Shown here piece after piece: positions 9,301 to 21,964 of a stretch of 64,000 bases of DNA (positions are counted from its first letter, which is position 1; every line of letters starts with the position of its first letter). Position numbers and translations under genes: made by a program. The notes under the pieces are model-generated. The model worked only from the letters and a program-made list of their open reading frames with translations, was not told the DNA's origin and made no database searches. The stretch covers positions 372,001 through 436,000 of the forward strand of contig JARUPY010000396.1 in NCBI GenBank assembly GCA_029817715.1. The letters are read 5' to 3'. Source of the stretch: Melastoma dodecandrum (Eukaryota; Streptophyta; Magnoliopsida; Myrtales; Melastomataceae).

Positions 9301-9990
9301 CCATTCAATAAGGGGAGTAGTTCTCATATGAAGCCACAGTTGACCACCTCATGGAGAGTGCCCTTAGTGACTACTAGGCCTGAAGTTAAGCCAAATGAGC
9401 AAGATCTTGTTCGCCATTGTTTCAAGTGCCAAGGGAGGACACCTGACGTCGGAATGTCCCACAAGGAGAAATGCGATCGTAAGAGAGTTTTTTGATGAAG
9501 AAGAAGAGTTCGAAGAGAATGTAGATCTGATTTGAGATTAAGAGGAGACTGAAGAGTACCAGGACAAAGGGGAATTGCTAGTCGTCTGTAAGGCTTTGAG
9601 CGAAACACCAATTTGCACGGCGAACCAAAGTGAGTGCGTCTTCCATACAAGGTGTACCGTTAAGAAAGAAGTTTGTTTGGTGATTGTAGACAACAGAAGT
9701 TACATCAACATAGTATTTAGAATCGTGATTGAAAAGATCAAGTTGCCTGTGGCACCACATCTTTATCCCTATTGATGACAATGGCTCAGCAAGGACAACA
9801 ATATTCGAGTGACGCAGCAAACGTGAGTTCCTTTTTCAATCAAAAAGAGCTACAAGGGCGAAGTAATTTGTGATGTGATTCCGATTGATGCATGCCACCT
9901 GCTCCTATGAAGGTGTGATAGTTTGATCGATGCGCACAACATGATGGAAATCGGAATACATCTTCCATCCATGTCGACAAAAGGAAGATT
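9301..9990 (+). pseudogene. Zinc knuckle and aspartic protease remnant, copy 2
   Basis: A degenerate CCHC region (HCFKCQG at about 9417) and a protease reading CLVIVDNRSYINIV are visible. The active site reads DNR instead of DSG, so the catalytic motif is damaged. The ending DACHLL-GR-FDR is present across a frameshift near 9907. Confidence 0.7.
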
Positions 9991-10149
9991 GCCCTAATGT
10001 CTTTGACCGCCCAGTCCAGCGAAGCACCCATCAACCAGCAGCACACTCAAGTTATCAAACTAATGGAGTTGATTCAGGCGATGCGCGAGAGCGAAGATGT
10101 GTACTTTTTGGTTTTGGTTGAAGCAGCCCAAGATCGACCGACAGAACAT

Positions 10150-10880
10150 CCACGTGGCGAAGCTTTAATCAAGAAGTTTTGGGATGAGTTCCCTGAGGAG
10201 TTTCCGATAGAATTACTGCCACTGAGAAGTATTCAGCACCTGGTTCCATGTACGTCTCTACCTACTGACCAGCTTATCGATGCAACCACGAGGAGGAACG
10301 CAAACTTCAAAGGCAGGTCGATGCGCTACTTGAGAAAGACTTGATACAAGAGAGTTTGAGCCATTGCTCCGTTCCAACTATACTGGTGTCAAAGAAGTAT
10401 GACACATGGAGAATGTGTATGGACAACGATCAACAAGATCACACTAAAGTATCATTTTCTATCTGTCTACGGGATGATATGTTGAATGAGTTGTATGAAA
10501 CCCAAGTATTTTCAAAGTTGTCACTAGATTCGAATGAAAGAAGGTAACGAGTAGAAGAAAGCCTTCAAGACCAAGTACGGGTTATACGAGTGGTTGGTGA
10601 TGCCCTTTGGACTATCAAATGCTCCCAACACATTCATGCGACTAATGACCCTTGTTTTACGACCTTTCATAGGAAAGTTTGTAGTCATCTACTTTGACGA
10701 CATCTTTATCTATTGTATATGAGCACTTTAGGAAAATTTTCCACACGCTCCGAGTATAAAATCTTTTTTGGAACCTCAGGAAGTGTGAGTTCTTTCAATC
10801 TAGTCTAGTGTTTCTTGGGTTTGTCGTGACTGCAGATGGCATTCGGGTTAATGACAACAAAATCGAAGTGATAAAGGATT
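10150..10880 (+). pseudogene. Gypsy reverse transcriptase remnant, copy 2
   Basis: Recognisable blocks are IQESLSHCSVPTILVSKK, the WRMCMDN box, [20 protein letters not shown] and [11 protein letters not shown]. The YFDD catalytic motif is intact here, unlike copy 1. A deletion removes part of the VDLRSGYHQ block near 10527, and several frameshifts occur. Confidence 0.75.
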
Positions 10881-11510
10881 GTTTACGGCTAAGAGTTTCC
10901 ATGAAGTTCGAAGCTTACATGACTGAGAGTCATTCTACAAGAGGTTTATCAAAGGTTTCAGTTCAATTGTAACCTCACTCATTGAGTGTTTGAAGGGAGA
11001 TAAGTTTGAATGAACTCCAGCCGCACAAACTAGTTTTAAGCGATTGAAGCAGTGTTTAATTAAAGCCCCGGTCCTTGCCTTACATGACTTTACAAAGATG
11101 TTTAAGATCCTATGCCGCGCATCCGGAGTTGGGATTGGAGGAGTATTGTTGCAGGAAGAGAGGCCAATTGCTTATTTACGTTAGAAGCTCAATGGCGACA
11201 AAGTCAACTACTCGACGTACGACAAGGTGTTCCTAGCCTTCATTTGAGTACTAGAGACGTGGAGCCATTACTTACTGCCGAGAGAGTTCGTGTTGCACAC
11301 CGAGCATAAAACTCTAAAGTATATCAATTGTCAGCACAAGCTCAAATGACGACACGTGAAGTGGGAAGAGTTCCTTCAAGTATTCACTTTTATCCTCAAG
11401 CACAAGCCAAAGCGAAGAATGTTGTCGCATATGCTTTATCAAGGAAGGTAATCTTACTCACAGCAATGGACACCAAGCTTATAGGTTTTGAGTATCTGAA
11501 GGATCTCTAA
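10881..11510 (+). pseudogene. Gypsy RT connection and RNase H remnant, copy 2
   Basis: Readings [44 protein letters not shown] and HVKWEEFLQ follow the normal RNase H order in changing frames. Stops interrupt it. It shows how copy 1 would continue past its truncation at TYDKE. Confidence 0.7.
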
Positions 11511-11559
11511 ATGCTGATGAAGACTTTGGATAAATCCTGAACTAATCAAACAATCAATC

Positions 11560-12166
11560 GATTCCATCAAGTGAATGGATTCCTTTTTCATGATTCTAAG
11601 TTGTGCATTCCCGGGGAATCGACGCGAGAACTGCTTATGCAAGAATTCCATGGAGGAGGTATCATCGGACATTTCAGAATCGACAAGATGTTATCGATAC
11701 TTCAGGAGAATTTTGTTTGGCTGGGAATGGACAAGCAGATGCGAAATCGTTTTTTTAGATGTGTTGCATTATATGCAACAAGTGACGAGTTGGGTTCAGC
11801 CACAAGGATTGTATACCCCATTGCCAGTCCTTGACCGACCATGGGAATATGTGAGTATAGACTTCATGATTGGATTGCCCATAATGCAGCGAAGAAAGGA
11901 TTCAATCGTGGTTGTGATCGATAGATTCTCCATGATGGCCTATTTCATCTCATGCAACAAGACGGACGATGCAACCAAGGTAACAGACTTGTATTTTCGC
12001 AAAGTGTTGAGGTTACATGGGGTGCCCAAGTCAATCGTTTCAAATCGCGATGTGATGTTCTTAAGTTACTATTCGAAGACGTTGTGGCGCAAGTTAGGTA
12101 CTAAGCTTGTTTTCAAAAAGGCGTACCACCCGCATACCGATGGCCAACCAACTTTCAACCAAATCT
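11560..12166 (+). pseudogene. Gypsy integrase, truncated in the catalytic core, copy 2
   Basis: The H2C2 zinc-binding N-terminus (FHGGGIIGHF) is followed by the core YVSIDFMIGLP (first Asp), VVVIDRFSMMAYF, LHGVPKSIVSNRDVMFLS (second Asp) and YHPHTDGQPT. Sequence homology stops there, before the catalytic Glu helix is complete. The zinc CC pair is scrambled by a frameshift near 11780. Confidence 0.8.
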
Positions 12167-13815
12167 AAACAAATTATGCAAGAATAAAGTTGAACATATA
12201 AGCAGAAAAGAAACATATTGCGTGCTGGTCTGAAAAGAAGGCATAACTTTGCTTAGAATGGTCTAATTTAAGTAAAATCAAGGCCTATGAATTCATATCA
12301 TAAGGGAGAATTTTCATGTTGAATTTCACTCACATCCAACGGTGAAATCTCCTGAAATTAAGGAAAAAATGTGGCTGTCTCTGGAAACTGGACAACTTAT
12401 GTACAAACAAAGAAAATTTCATAACTTTTCATTCCTTCATCAAAAAATTATGAAACTTTGCCAGAAGCTTGATACTCAACGAAGATTTAGCATGTCAAAT
12501 TTTAAGAAAAATGGACTTGTAATATGTTGCCAACATCACAAAGAATTGGGACTTACGAACAAAATATGTTTCAATCGTGCAGTATTGAAGATCAAGTTTG
12601 ACCACGATTGACCATAGGCAAAATTTACTCAAAGTAAAGAATGTAAAACATAGAAGTTGTAAGAATTAAGAAATATAACTCCAAGTTTCAATTTCAATCG
12701 ATTCAGAATTCAAATGAGTAAGTTGTGCTATCTGGTGCACAAGATACTCATGTTGTCGCAAAGGAGCAGAAGACAATAGAGGTCTTCGCCTTTCCTGAAT
12801 TTGAGAATTAACCAGGTGAACTCGAAAGTCAAAACTCAAATATCAAAATTTGTAAAAGCTTAAATGCAATTTCAAAGATACCAATTTGTAAAATTCAGGA
12901 GTGTGATAAAATAAATATGAAGTTCTTCGTTCAACAGCATAGATCTGCCACAAGATGCCGTAACACCTCTAGCCTGTCTTCACTCCACCGGTAATTTGAC
13001 CAGGATATGTAGGTTTAATGACAAAGTGCATAGCACAAAAGTTTTAGACAATTCAAAGAGGCATCCATTTCAATCAATTTCGCATTGAACAGAGCTCTGA
13101 TGTTCGAGTTGTGTTCGAAAAACTAAAACAGCTATCCCCCTCGTGTGCTAAATCCAGCTATTTTTTCAAACACACGAAACTTGACCTAGCAAGCAATAAA
13201 TGAAGAAGCTTAAAACGCGAAAGTTATAGCAGAGCCACAAAAAGAATGACTCCAAGTGATTTTAAAATTATCCGAGCTATACAGACTAAGATATGCTTGA
13301 TGGAATGCAACTGCATGCTCTGCAGATGCACGGAATAGAGCAGCTTCATTCTCCGGTGTTCAAAGAGGGAAACACCAACAAAATACGTTTGTTTGGAAAT
13401 CTTTTCAACAGAGAGGTTGTTCTCCATTAAGAAAGGAAGTTAAAGAGTTAAAAAACAGCCCAATCCACGCACTGAGCAAAGAATTACGATAGAAAATCTG
13501 AAGTACATGCAGCAAGAAGGAACATTCATATTCCACCATGCAATGTCCCAGAAAATCAAACACAGCTAAAGTTGCACACATATAATGCTAACACACAACT
13601 TGTCAACAAAGAACAATAAAAAATAGGGAGAGAATGGACTTGACCTTACGTAATTTTGAGTTTGCTAGCTCTGGTTATGACGTCCCGACATTTTTCGAGA
13701 TTTCCGAAGATACCGCAATGCGTGTTCATGCAAACAACAACAACAAATGAGGTTAGATTTTTCTAAGGGTCTGCAAAACGAAGAGAAAATAGATGGCAGA
13801 GTGACTCACCGAGGA
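12167..13815. other. Unclassified noncoding, repeat-like sequence
   Basis: No domain in six frames. The style (CATAACTTTGC, ATAACTCCAAGTTTCAATTTC words, A-rich) resembles noncoding LTR or leader sequence of plant retrotransposons. I could not pair it with another copy in the window. Confidence 0.4.
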
Positions 13816-13861
13816 TAAAGCCTAATCGAGATGGATTTCTGAGGTGTTTGTGGGGGGGAAA

Positions 13862-14120
13862 GCGCTTGCGATGGGTGACTCGTGTACATGTCGAGAGGGG
13901 TTTATCAGCTGGGTGCTCGCAATGGGAGCATATGTGACGTCACATAGAGTGATATAAGAGGTCGTGGGCTGATCCACCAATAATATATAAGCCTCGAACT
14001 CCTCCAATACTCCTCGCCTCGTAATGTCATTTTCTCACAGAAAGCGAAAGGAGAAAGGGAGGTCAGAGTCCATCGTATAGGGATATGCACACACAAAAAC
14101 AAAGGTGAGATTGCTCACGT
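13862..14120 (-). repeat. About 255-bp direct repeat, copy 1 (putative 3' LTR part of the Tat-like element)
   Basis: This matches 21965-22220 nearly base for base over landmarks such as GATATAAGAGGTC, AAGCCTCGAACTCCTCC and ATACTCCTCGC, and ends ACACAAAAACAAAGGTGAG. The two copies are in the same orientation and bracket a minus-strand pol, as LTRs would. Confidence 0.6.
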
Positions 14121-17100
14121 CAAGGAGTTGGCCTCAGGATGCAACTTTCTGCTTGTCGAGGGGAAGTTGTTGTCGATTGTTGAGGCTAGAGCATGTTGCG
14201 ACTAGGCCCCAGTTGTAGAGCTCCTCAACAAGTCTGTAAACCTGCACACGTAAAGACAAGAAACGGCTGTCGGCTGGGCTTGGGAGGGACGCCTTCGCCG
14301 CTGTAGCCGGAGAGGGTCGACGTTGCGGGAGTTTGTCCACGGCGATGAGGTGCTTCTTCGTCGTTGCCAACGGTGCTGAGTCTGCGGCTGAGGATTCGTT
14401 CACTGGTACTTGAACGCTTCCTCGTCATGCTGATGAAGACCAAGCTCGGGTTGGCAGCAAAGGGTAGTATCACGTTGCTAACTTCCCCTTACCTTGTTCA
14501 GGACGGTTGAAGAATGAGACCCGTGACGAAGGCTCGTTGATCAACCAAGAGAAAGAGTGGAGGAATGAAAGTAGATGGCCCAAAAATTTTTTCGAGGGGA
14601 AAGCGTTCCGAGAGCTAATGGTGGCGAGTTTTGGAGTATGATAATATTTTTCCTTCTCCCCCCTTCTTCGAGGGGGCCCTCATGGTGTTTTAAAAAAATT
14701 CCTTTTCTTTTACTAGCGGGGATTGTTAATTGGAGAAAAGCTCAAGAATCATCTGGGGGAAGGGCTGTCGCTGCTCCACCACACCTCATTCCCCTGCCAC
14801 CCTTTGTCAGACAAAAATCCTCCTCCGTCGAATTAGATCAAATGGCCAAGATCAATTGAGGTGCCAACTGCTGGCGTTATCGTACTACCCTCAACAAACC
14901 GTTGGTGGGCATAATCCTCTGAGGACAATCATCAGGTGATAGTTTTGGGGGGTGTCGTGCACTCTTACTGTGGGATGGCCGTTTTGAGGACACTTTCTTA
15001 TCCTTGAATTTTGTCGAATAGAGCTTTCATCTAACGGCAGAATTTCGCACTTGGAAACCAAATCTAACGGTCGAAATCAAACAGGATAAGAAGGTCGGCT
15101 AATGAAGTTGGACTCGTGATGGGCCTAAGCTTTTTAGCTTTTATGGTCTTGTTGGATCGGGCCGTTTTAAATGATTTTAGGCTAATAGTAATTTGGGTTA
15201 TTACACTTTTGTGAGGGAATTTGAGAAGATTTTCTTACAAGGATATCGTAAATACCCTAAATTATACTTCAAGGTAGTTCTCGGTGAATCTGTACTTTGA
15301 AATTTCAACAATTACATTATTAGTAATAAATGGAACCCTGTGGAATACAGAGGTAATTAAACATATATGATTATAGCACTCATGTATGTCATGCTTTATT
15401 TAAACAAAAAACATGTTAAAATTGCTTCTGAGCGAGATCAAAGAAGGGTTTCTGATTTCTCTCATACTTCACTCTCATTTCTGAAAGCCATCTCAGTTGA
15501 ATTATAGAATTTGTTTGTCTTGGATGTTCATATGCTAGTAGAAAGAGTCATTGTCTAGGTTGTAATGTAGCTTTTAGATAATGCCTTTTGATTGAGGCTT
15601 TAAAATCTTGTTTTGATGGAACGAGTTTAAGGACCTCATCGAAAGCTACTTGACCGTAGAGTTTTCACTCTTCAAGCAAATTCTCCATCCTTCAAACACC
15701 CTCGCCAGTTTAGGCATTCCGTTGGGGATGGGTAGTTGACTCACTAGTAGGTGTTGATAATCTGCATTGGCGAATGTTTTCTTTTAACTTGTTGAGAAAA
15801 TGACACCCTTGCGCTTGGGACCGTCAATGTCGGCCCTTGTTCATTATTTTGCTCTTCTGACTTTCATCTTGCGCTTTGCGTTTGAAGACTTTGGTCTTTG
15901 CGATGATTTTGGTTTTTCTTTGCTAGATCATAGGTATTTACCCCGCTTTCTTTTCTGATAATCTTATTGGAGATGCTTTGGACTCCTTGAGAATTTGTGT
16001 TTCTTTTAGTATTGTTTGAGAAGTTCCATCCTTGGGGACGACTCAACTGGCAGGCTTGACTGTTGACGGTGCCTCTTCTCTTTAACCTTGAAGGAGTGTT
16101 GCCTCTATGGTCTGTTGCTTCCGGTTTCTAGATACAGGATCTCCTTTTAATCTCGATGTGAGGCGGTCCTTAGACTCGTTGGGAGTAGTGTATACAGAAA
16201 CTTCAACTTTGGCTCGGAAATGGTAAGCAATGATTAATGTTCTGTGTTTGGGATAGAGAAGAAATGTTCAATCTGATCCCAGTTTGAGCATCTCTTATCA
16301 AAGGATTCATGATCCACATGGACGTTTGTATCTGAATTCTCATAGTGTTTGCACTCATCTCTCTGGGTAAGTGTTTAGGAATGGGTTTGTCTTCTCCACT
16401 GTCGCCCATGAGCATACTTATTGTAAAAAATCTTTTAAAACTGTATGCAAATTATATGCAAATGGGCATACAAATGCTTAAGAAATGAATTGGTTTAGGT
16501 ACGCAAATCTCTTTGGAGACGTCGCACTAGGGTGGTGCTCTTGTGCAAGCTTCGTGGGGAAAGTGTTTGCACTTTTCTGCCCCAGTTATGTTCTTTGTGA
16601 TTAGACTCGGAATGGCTTCCCCCCGACCACCCACGCCGTTGTCTAGGAATTTGTAACGTACCGTGTTGATGTTCATGTGCTAAAACACAGATTACAACGG
16701 ACAAAGACAAAGTTAGCTCATGTACTCGACTCTCACTTGGGGAAATAATATAGGGTTGCATATCCGCTGTGGATATGAGACGAATATGTCCATCTCGTTG
16801 GTCGTTTTGGAAGAACATGCTTGTATATTCGACTCTTGTTGAGGAATACAGTGTACGTGACCAACTCCAGCTTGGACAAAATTGAGGCGTGACTAATAGA
16901 GGTATGACTCCATCTAGGGAATAATAAGAAATTTTGTTAAAGAGTAATTTAAAAATACTCCCTTTGGTATGGTCATCCTTGGTGACAACAAAAGCAATTT
17001 CGAAGCTTTGGTTCAAAATTTTCTACCCGACTGCCCGCGCCTTTGTCTGTAATGGAGGATGTTTATGTACCTATACAAGGCAAAGGACAAACAACAAGTA

Positions 17101-17710
17101 AGCTCATGTAACTTGTTTATCTTGAAGTTTGCTCGTGTAACTTCATTTATATGAAAGGCAAAGCAAAGTTATGGTACTTCCCTTTTTATGCATTTCGTCA
17201 TTGCATCTTTGTCCATAGGAATCAAAGGATTAACAAAACAGTTACTCCTGCCTGATGTCTCTTATGTAAGGATATTCATGTACTTATCAAGCAGATGGTG
17301 AGAAACATGTGAATGCATGTGACTTGTTTCTATTAGAGTAAAAATGAAGTAGAGTTTTGGTACTTCACTTTTGGGTAATTTCGTCTGTGCATCTTCGTCC
17401 GTAGGAATCGAAGGATTGACGAAACTGCGGCAAGACTTTTGCTTGAAGCTTTTCCACCCTTCCACCCTCGCCTTTGTCTAGGAATCTTGTACTATTCATG
17501 TGAGGAGTTCTTCTACCTGCCCACGAGACAAAGGACGTAAACGAAATACGTTCAAATTTCGCTTAACTTGACAAAGAGATGAATAATTGTGTATTTCTCC
17601 CTTTTTATCCCTATTGTCAGTGTTCTTTATCCCGAGTGACTCCTTGGGGATATAAAAGAATTCACTGATGAATGTTGTTTCGAAATTCCGACTTGAGACC
17701 TTGATGTCAT
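14121..17710 (-). other. 3' noncoding region of the Tat-like element with a 185-bp tandem duplication
   Basis: No pol-related reading exists here. A minus-strand open frame at 14134-14403 has no known domain. Near 17050-17430 two similar units occur about 185 bases apart, each with TGGTACTTC, a GCATCTT(T/C)GTCC box and GGAATC(A/G)AAGGATT. Long 3' noncoding regions with tandem repeats are known for Ogre/Tat elements. Confidence 0.5.
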
Positions 17711-18790
17711 TCAGGTGTAATATCGTCGGAGAACATCTGCATTGATCGCTTCTGGCAGTTCTTCTCCATCCATTTTTGCTAAGATGGTTGCTCCTCCTGA
17801 GAAGGTGTGCTTAACGACGAATGGTCCTTCGTAATTTGGAGCAAATTTTCCTTTTGCATCCTTGACGTTCGGTAGGATTCTTTTAAGGATAAGGTCGCGT
17901 GGTTTGTATCTAACCTGCTTTACCTTTTTGTTGAATGTCCTACACATGCATTGTTGATAACATTACATATGCTGGGCGAGTTGATGGTCCGCCCCCTCTT
18001 CTTCTGTCATGTTGCATTGGGATGAGATCCTGAGAGTTGATAGTGTGACATCTGCTAGAATGAATGCTTGAGTGCCACAGACGAGTTCGAAGGGAGTTGC
18101 CCTGGTCGAAGTGCGCATCGTTATTTGGTAGGCGAGTCATGCGAAAGGAAGCTTCTCGTGCTAATCGCGATATGTGATTGCCATCTTTCGAAGAATCCTC
18201 TTCATGTTTTTGTTGGCGACTTCTTCTGCACCATTCATTTATGGACAGTACGGTGAAGAGTTGAGATGTTTGATTCGAAATTCCGTTCAAAAGGATTCCA
18301 TTAGTTTGCTGTTGATGTTTGAACCATTATCGGTGACTAGCAGTTTTGGAACTCCATATCTGGCAATAATGTTTGCCCTCATGAAATGTACGACGTTGTT
18401 TAATGTGACTTCTTTGAAGGAATGTGCTTCAACCCATTTGGTAAAGTAATCGATTGCGACCAGTAAGAATCGGTGCCCGTTGGATGCTTTAGGATTGATT
18501 GGTCCTATTACATCCATACCCCACATTGAGAATGACGATGGCTCAAATAAGGGATAGAGTCTTGTTAGAGGTATATGTACTTTGTCACTGTAAATCTGAC
18601 ACTTGTGACAAGTTTTGACGTATTTGAAGCAATTGGCTTCCATTGTGGGTCAATAATACCCCTGACACATTATCTTCTGTGCGAGAGCGTGTCCGTTCAT
18701 GTGTGATCCGCAAACACCTTCAGGTATTTCAATAATAAGCGCTTGAGCTTCTTGCTCAGTGACGCACCGCATGAGGGTTGTTGTGAAGGA
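17711..18790 (-). pseudogene. Tat-type integrase (zinc finger, core, C-terminal domain), lightly broken
   Basis: Read on the minus strand, the order is: H2C2 zinc finger (GSHMNGH ... CHKC), catalytic core with WGMDVIGPI (first Asp), ANIIARYGVPKLLVTDNGS (second Asp) and PYCP-MNGAEEVANK (catalytic Glu), then the C-terminal DLILKRILP, GKFAPNYEGPFVVK and MDGEELPEAINADVLRRYYT ending at a stop at 17711. A handful of stops (for example near 18650, 18287 and 18230) and a frameshift near 17940 interrupt it. Integrase inserts element cDNA into host DNA. All three catalytic acids are kept, so decay looks recent compared with neighbours. Confidence 0.88.
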
Positions 18791-19079
18791 TTTCTTGTAT
18801 AAGGTGTCACTATCAAGAAAATAGCCTCTTGTTATCCTTCGGATGAACTTGCATTCTTTCCCTGTGCTACTTTGGGGGAATTCGCCTTATTGTATGTAAG
18901 CTTTGATGTCTGCAAACTAAGGTGGAGAGCCTTCAGGTCGACTCCGCTCAATGTGCTTGCAACTAGGGTCCTCAGCTATGTTGATTCGAAGAGGCTCAAT
19001 GTACATTTCTCCACTCAACGGAATCATTGGTGCGAGTACGACAAGCACGTCAGCAAATCGGTTATCCGTTCGTGGGAGA

Positions 19080-19465
19080 TAGTTGAATTCTATGTCAGTG
19101 AACTATCGGACTGGCGTTTGTAGATAGTCTTGGTATGGGATAAGCTTTGGATCCCTAGTACGTCATGCTCCATTTGTTTGAGAGATAATGAGTGTCGAAT
19201 CTCCGTGAACATCAAGGAGCTTAACTCGCATGTCGAGTGCACGAAGTAGGCCGAGGATGCATGCTTCATATTCGGCGATGTTACTCGTACAAGGAAACGT
19301 CACTTTGGCAGCTATTGGGTAATACTGTCCATCTAGGGATATAACCACGGCTCCTATTCCTGGTCCTGAGGAATTGGCTGCCCCGTTGAAGTACATCCCC
19401 AATCTTGGTTCTTGTTCCATCAGTAGGATATTCTCATCTGGTAATCCGATTTCCAAAGGTGAATC
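19080..19465 (-). pseudogene. Second, archaeal-type RNase H (aRNH) of the Tat element
   Basis: The reading MYFNGAANSSGPGIGAVVIS, then FPCTSNIAEYEACILGL, then VHGDSTLIISQTNG matches the additional RNase H domain known in Tat/Ogre elements. The acids DG (here NG), E and D are in place except that the first Asp of the usual FDGA motif reads Asn. A stop follows at 19163, and the domain tail continues after it. Confidence 0.8.
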
Positions 19466-19870
19466 ATCTGTTCCTGGATTTTCAGCGATGTGATCAGCGA
19501 TCGTTATCCCTTTAACTGACATCGTGGAATGAAATCGGATATCGAATTCAGCGAGTTGTAATTGCCACTTAGAGACTCTTCCCATCAGTGTTAGCTTGTC
19601 GAAGAGATACTTGAGTAGGTCATTCTCTGACACCAACAGGATCTCATAGTGTAGAGTATACTGTCGGAGTTAGTGGAGGGCCCAAATGAGTGCACAACAG
19701 GTACGTTCGGAAGTTGTGTACCGAGACTCACAATCTGTGAACTTCTTGCTAAGGTAGTAGATCGCATGCTCAGCGCCTGATAGCTGTTGGGCAAGCATGG
19801 CTCTGAATGATTCTTCTCTAACCGTGAAATAGAGCGTGAGGGGATGCCCCGACTTTGGCGGGATAAGAAC
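19466..19870 (-). pseudogene. RT-linked RNase H of the Tat element
   Basis: The blocks AEHAIYYLSKKFTDCESRYT, YTLHYEILLVSENDLLKYL and GRVSKWQLQLAEFDIRF are in normal order, with one frame change near 19640. This is the standard gypsy RNase H; it is followed directly by the aRNH domain. Confidence 0.75.
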
Positions 19871-20966
19871 TGATGGTTATGTCAAATACATCTTGATTTG
19901 CTCAAATGCAACCTTGCAATAATCATCCCACCTAAATTTGACATCTTTCCTTAGTTTCTTGAACAGAGGTTTGCATGTGTCGGCTAGGTTAGAAATGAAC
20001 CTTCCAATGCAGTTAATGCGGCCCATGAAGCCACGGATCTCTTTGACTGACCTTGGAGCTGAGAAATCACGAATTGCTTTGATTTTGTCAGGAACGATCT
20101 TGATGCGAAACCAAGGAGTTTGCCTAAGGTTGCCCCAAATACGCATTTGACGGGGTTGAGACACAGCTTGTATTTGCGAAGCTATTCAATTAGCTTTCGG
20201 AGAATGATAGTGTGGCTCTCATCTTCATTGGACTTGGCGATCATGTCGTCGATGTAGACATCAATTTCATGATGCATCATGTCGTGAAATAAGACCACCA
20301 CAGCACATTGATATGTTGCCCCAGCATTCTTGAGTCCAAAGGGCTTAACCCGATAATAGAATGTGCACCAGGGTGTCGTGATGGTTGTCTTCTCTTTGTC
20401 TTCTTCAACCGCACGAATCTGATTGTAACCGGAAAATCCATCTATGAATGAGAATCTGTTGAATCTAGCGGTGTTGTCCACCAGTAAGTCAATGTGTGGG
20501 AGTGGAAAATCGTCCTTGGGACTTGTTTTGTTGAGGTCACGATAGTCGACGCAGACTCGGACCTTTCCATTCTTCTTGATGACAGGGACTATATTAGCAA
20601 CCCACTGTGGATAAGAAGCCACTTTGATAAAGTTGACCTTAAGCAGCTTATCTACTTCTTCCTCGATGGCAAAACCTAATTCAGGCTTGTATCGACGTTG
20701 CTTCTGCTTCATAGGATGAATTGACGGGCCGTAGGGATTTTGTGTTTCACAATCTCTGAATCCAGTCATGGCATATCTGCGTATGACCAAGCAAAGACGT
20801 GAGAGAATTCCCTGAGAAGGTTGGTGATGACTTCGGCTTCATCCGTGGATAAATCTGCACTGATGAACAACTCTTTGGGGTCATCTTCAGTTGCGATGTT
20901 AATTGAAATTGGCTTTTGTAGTATGATATCTTTAAGTTCTTCATCTCGTTGAAGTCCTTGTTCCAA
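19871..20966 (-). pseudogene. Tat reverse transcriptase with pre-RT spacer, few lesions
   Basis: The spacer reads HVFAWSYADMP at about 20770. The 20182-20790 frame is open for about 200 codons: IKVASYPQWVANIVPVIKK, VCVDYRDLNK, SFIDGFSGYNQI, PFGLKNAGATYQ and the catalytic VYIDDMIAKS. The connection (RGFMGRINCIGRFISNL) follows after one stop and a small shift near 20140. The YIDD motif is intact. This would convert element RNA to DNA. A stop splits the spacer from RT. Confidence 0.88.
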
Positions 20967-21964
20967 ACCGAAATACCCTTCTATGGATTTTGGGTCCTCT
21001 ACTGCTTCTTCAACTTGTTCAGAGGTTTTCCCGGCTACATCCGAAGCGTGATTCTTGAAAAGGAGAAGAAATCATAGTCGTATATTTAAATGAACTATTT
21101 AAAACTTAGATATTGTTTCATGCAACAACCTATAGCAAGTCACGCGCTTTGGATAAAAAGTAAGCGTCGTGGGATCAGGACTCAGCGGGACCCTCGCCGT
21201 TTCCTCATATTTGCCCTGATCATCAGCGGCCCGATCCCAGGAACGCCCCAACACTACCTAGGGGTCGCGTTACATATAGACAACCTTGCTAGACCGCGAC
21301 CAGAATGTAGCAAGGTAATTTATTCTAGACTCTACTTATCTAAGTGCATAAAAGTAAAGATGGAAGGTTTCACCAGTCGAGAGGCATGTCTAGCTCGGTC
21401 GGGTTCGACGCTTCCATCATACAAACTTTTTCCTCAGGCTCCTGTGCCTTGGTCTTCTTGTCTTCCTTTCCTTCCACTTTTGTGCTAGTAGTAGGAGAAT
21501 CCTACCGCTTGTTTGGAGGGGGTACTTCAATCCTCGGAGGCGTCCTAGGCGGCATCAGCCCCACTGGAGCCTGAAAACGCGGTGCCCCGGCTTGCCGAAT
21601 GTACATCGACATTTGCTTCAAAGGAATGGCGACATTTGGGGGTGTGAAGTGAGCCCGCATTCGAGGTTAGTGCCTATAACTGTGCGCTTCATTCACTTGG
21701 ATAACATTGACATGTTCAACGGTTCTTCGCTCGCTGGTGGGCATATTGATTTCCTCCTCTGTTTCATCAGTCCGGATCTTCATATCTTCTAGCTTCTCAG
21801 AGAGGATCTCACCTTCCATTGTCGCCGCAGATGAAACGGATGAACAACTTACTACCGGTGCGTTCGTTCTGTATGCGTCACACCTTGCCTATGAACCCTT
21901 GTCCTCTAACTCCAAGTCATTGTCCTAGATGGGAGACCAACGCCTACTCCACACCTCCCAAGCA
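20967..21964 (-). other. Tat leader / gag-pol spacer, proline-rich minus-strand reading
   Basis: Minus-strand reading of about 21830-21500 is mostly open: GEILSEKLEDMKIRTDETEE, then MPTSERRTVEHVNVIQVNE, a stop, then proline-rich sequence with PPRTPPRIEVPPPNKR. It looks coding but has no domain I can name. The position fits the end of gag or the gag-protease spacer. A full gag is not present. Confidence 0.45.

Larger units (their letters stand above)
8841..12166 (+). mobile_element. Decayed Ty3/gypsy (chromovirus-like) element, copy 2, lacking its 3' end
   Basis: Same family and orientation as the element at 2971-5975: the gag start, CFKCQG knuckle, protease and RT share distinctive words. 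This copy reaches RNase H and integrase but carries many stops and frameshifts. It ends abruptly at the HPHTDGQPT motif in the integrase core. No LTRs were recognised. Confidence 0.8.
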
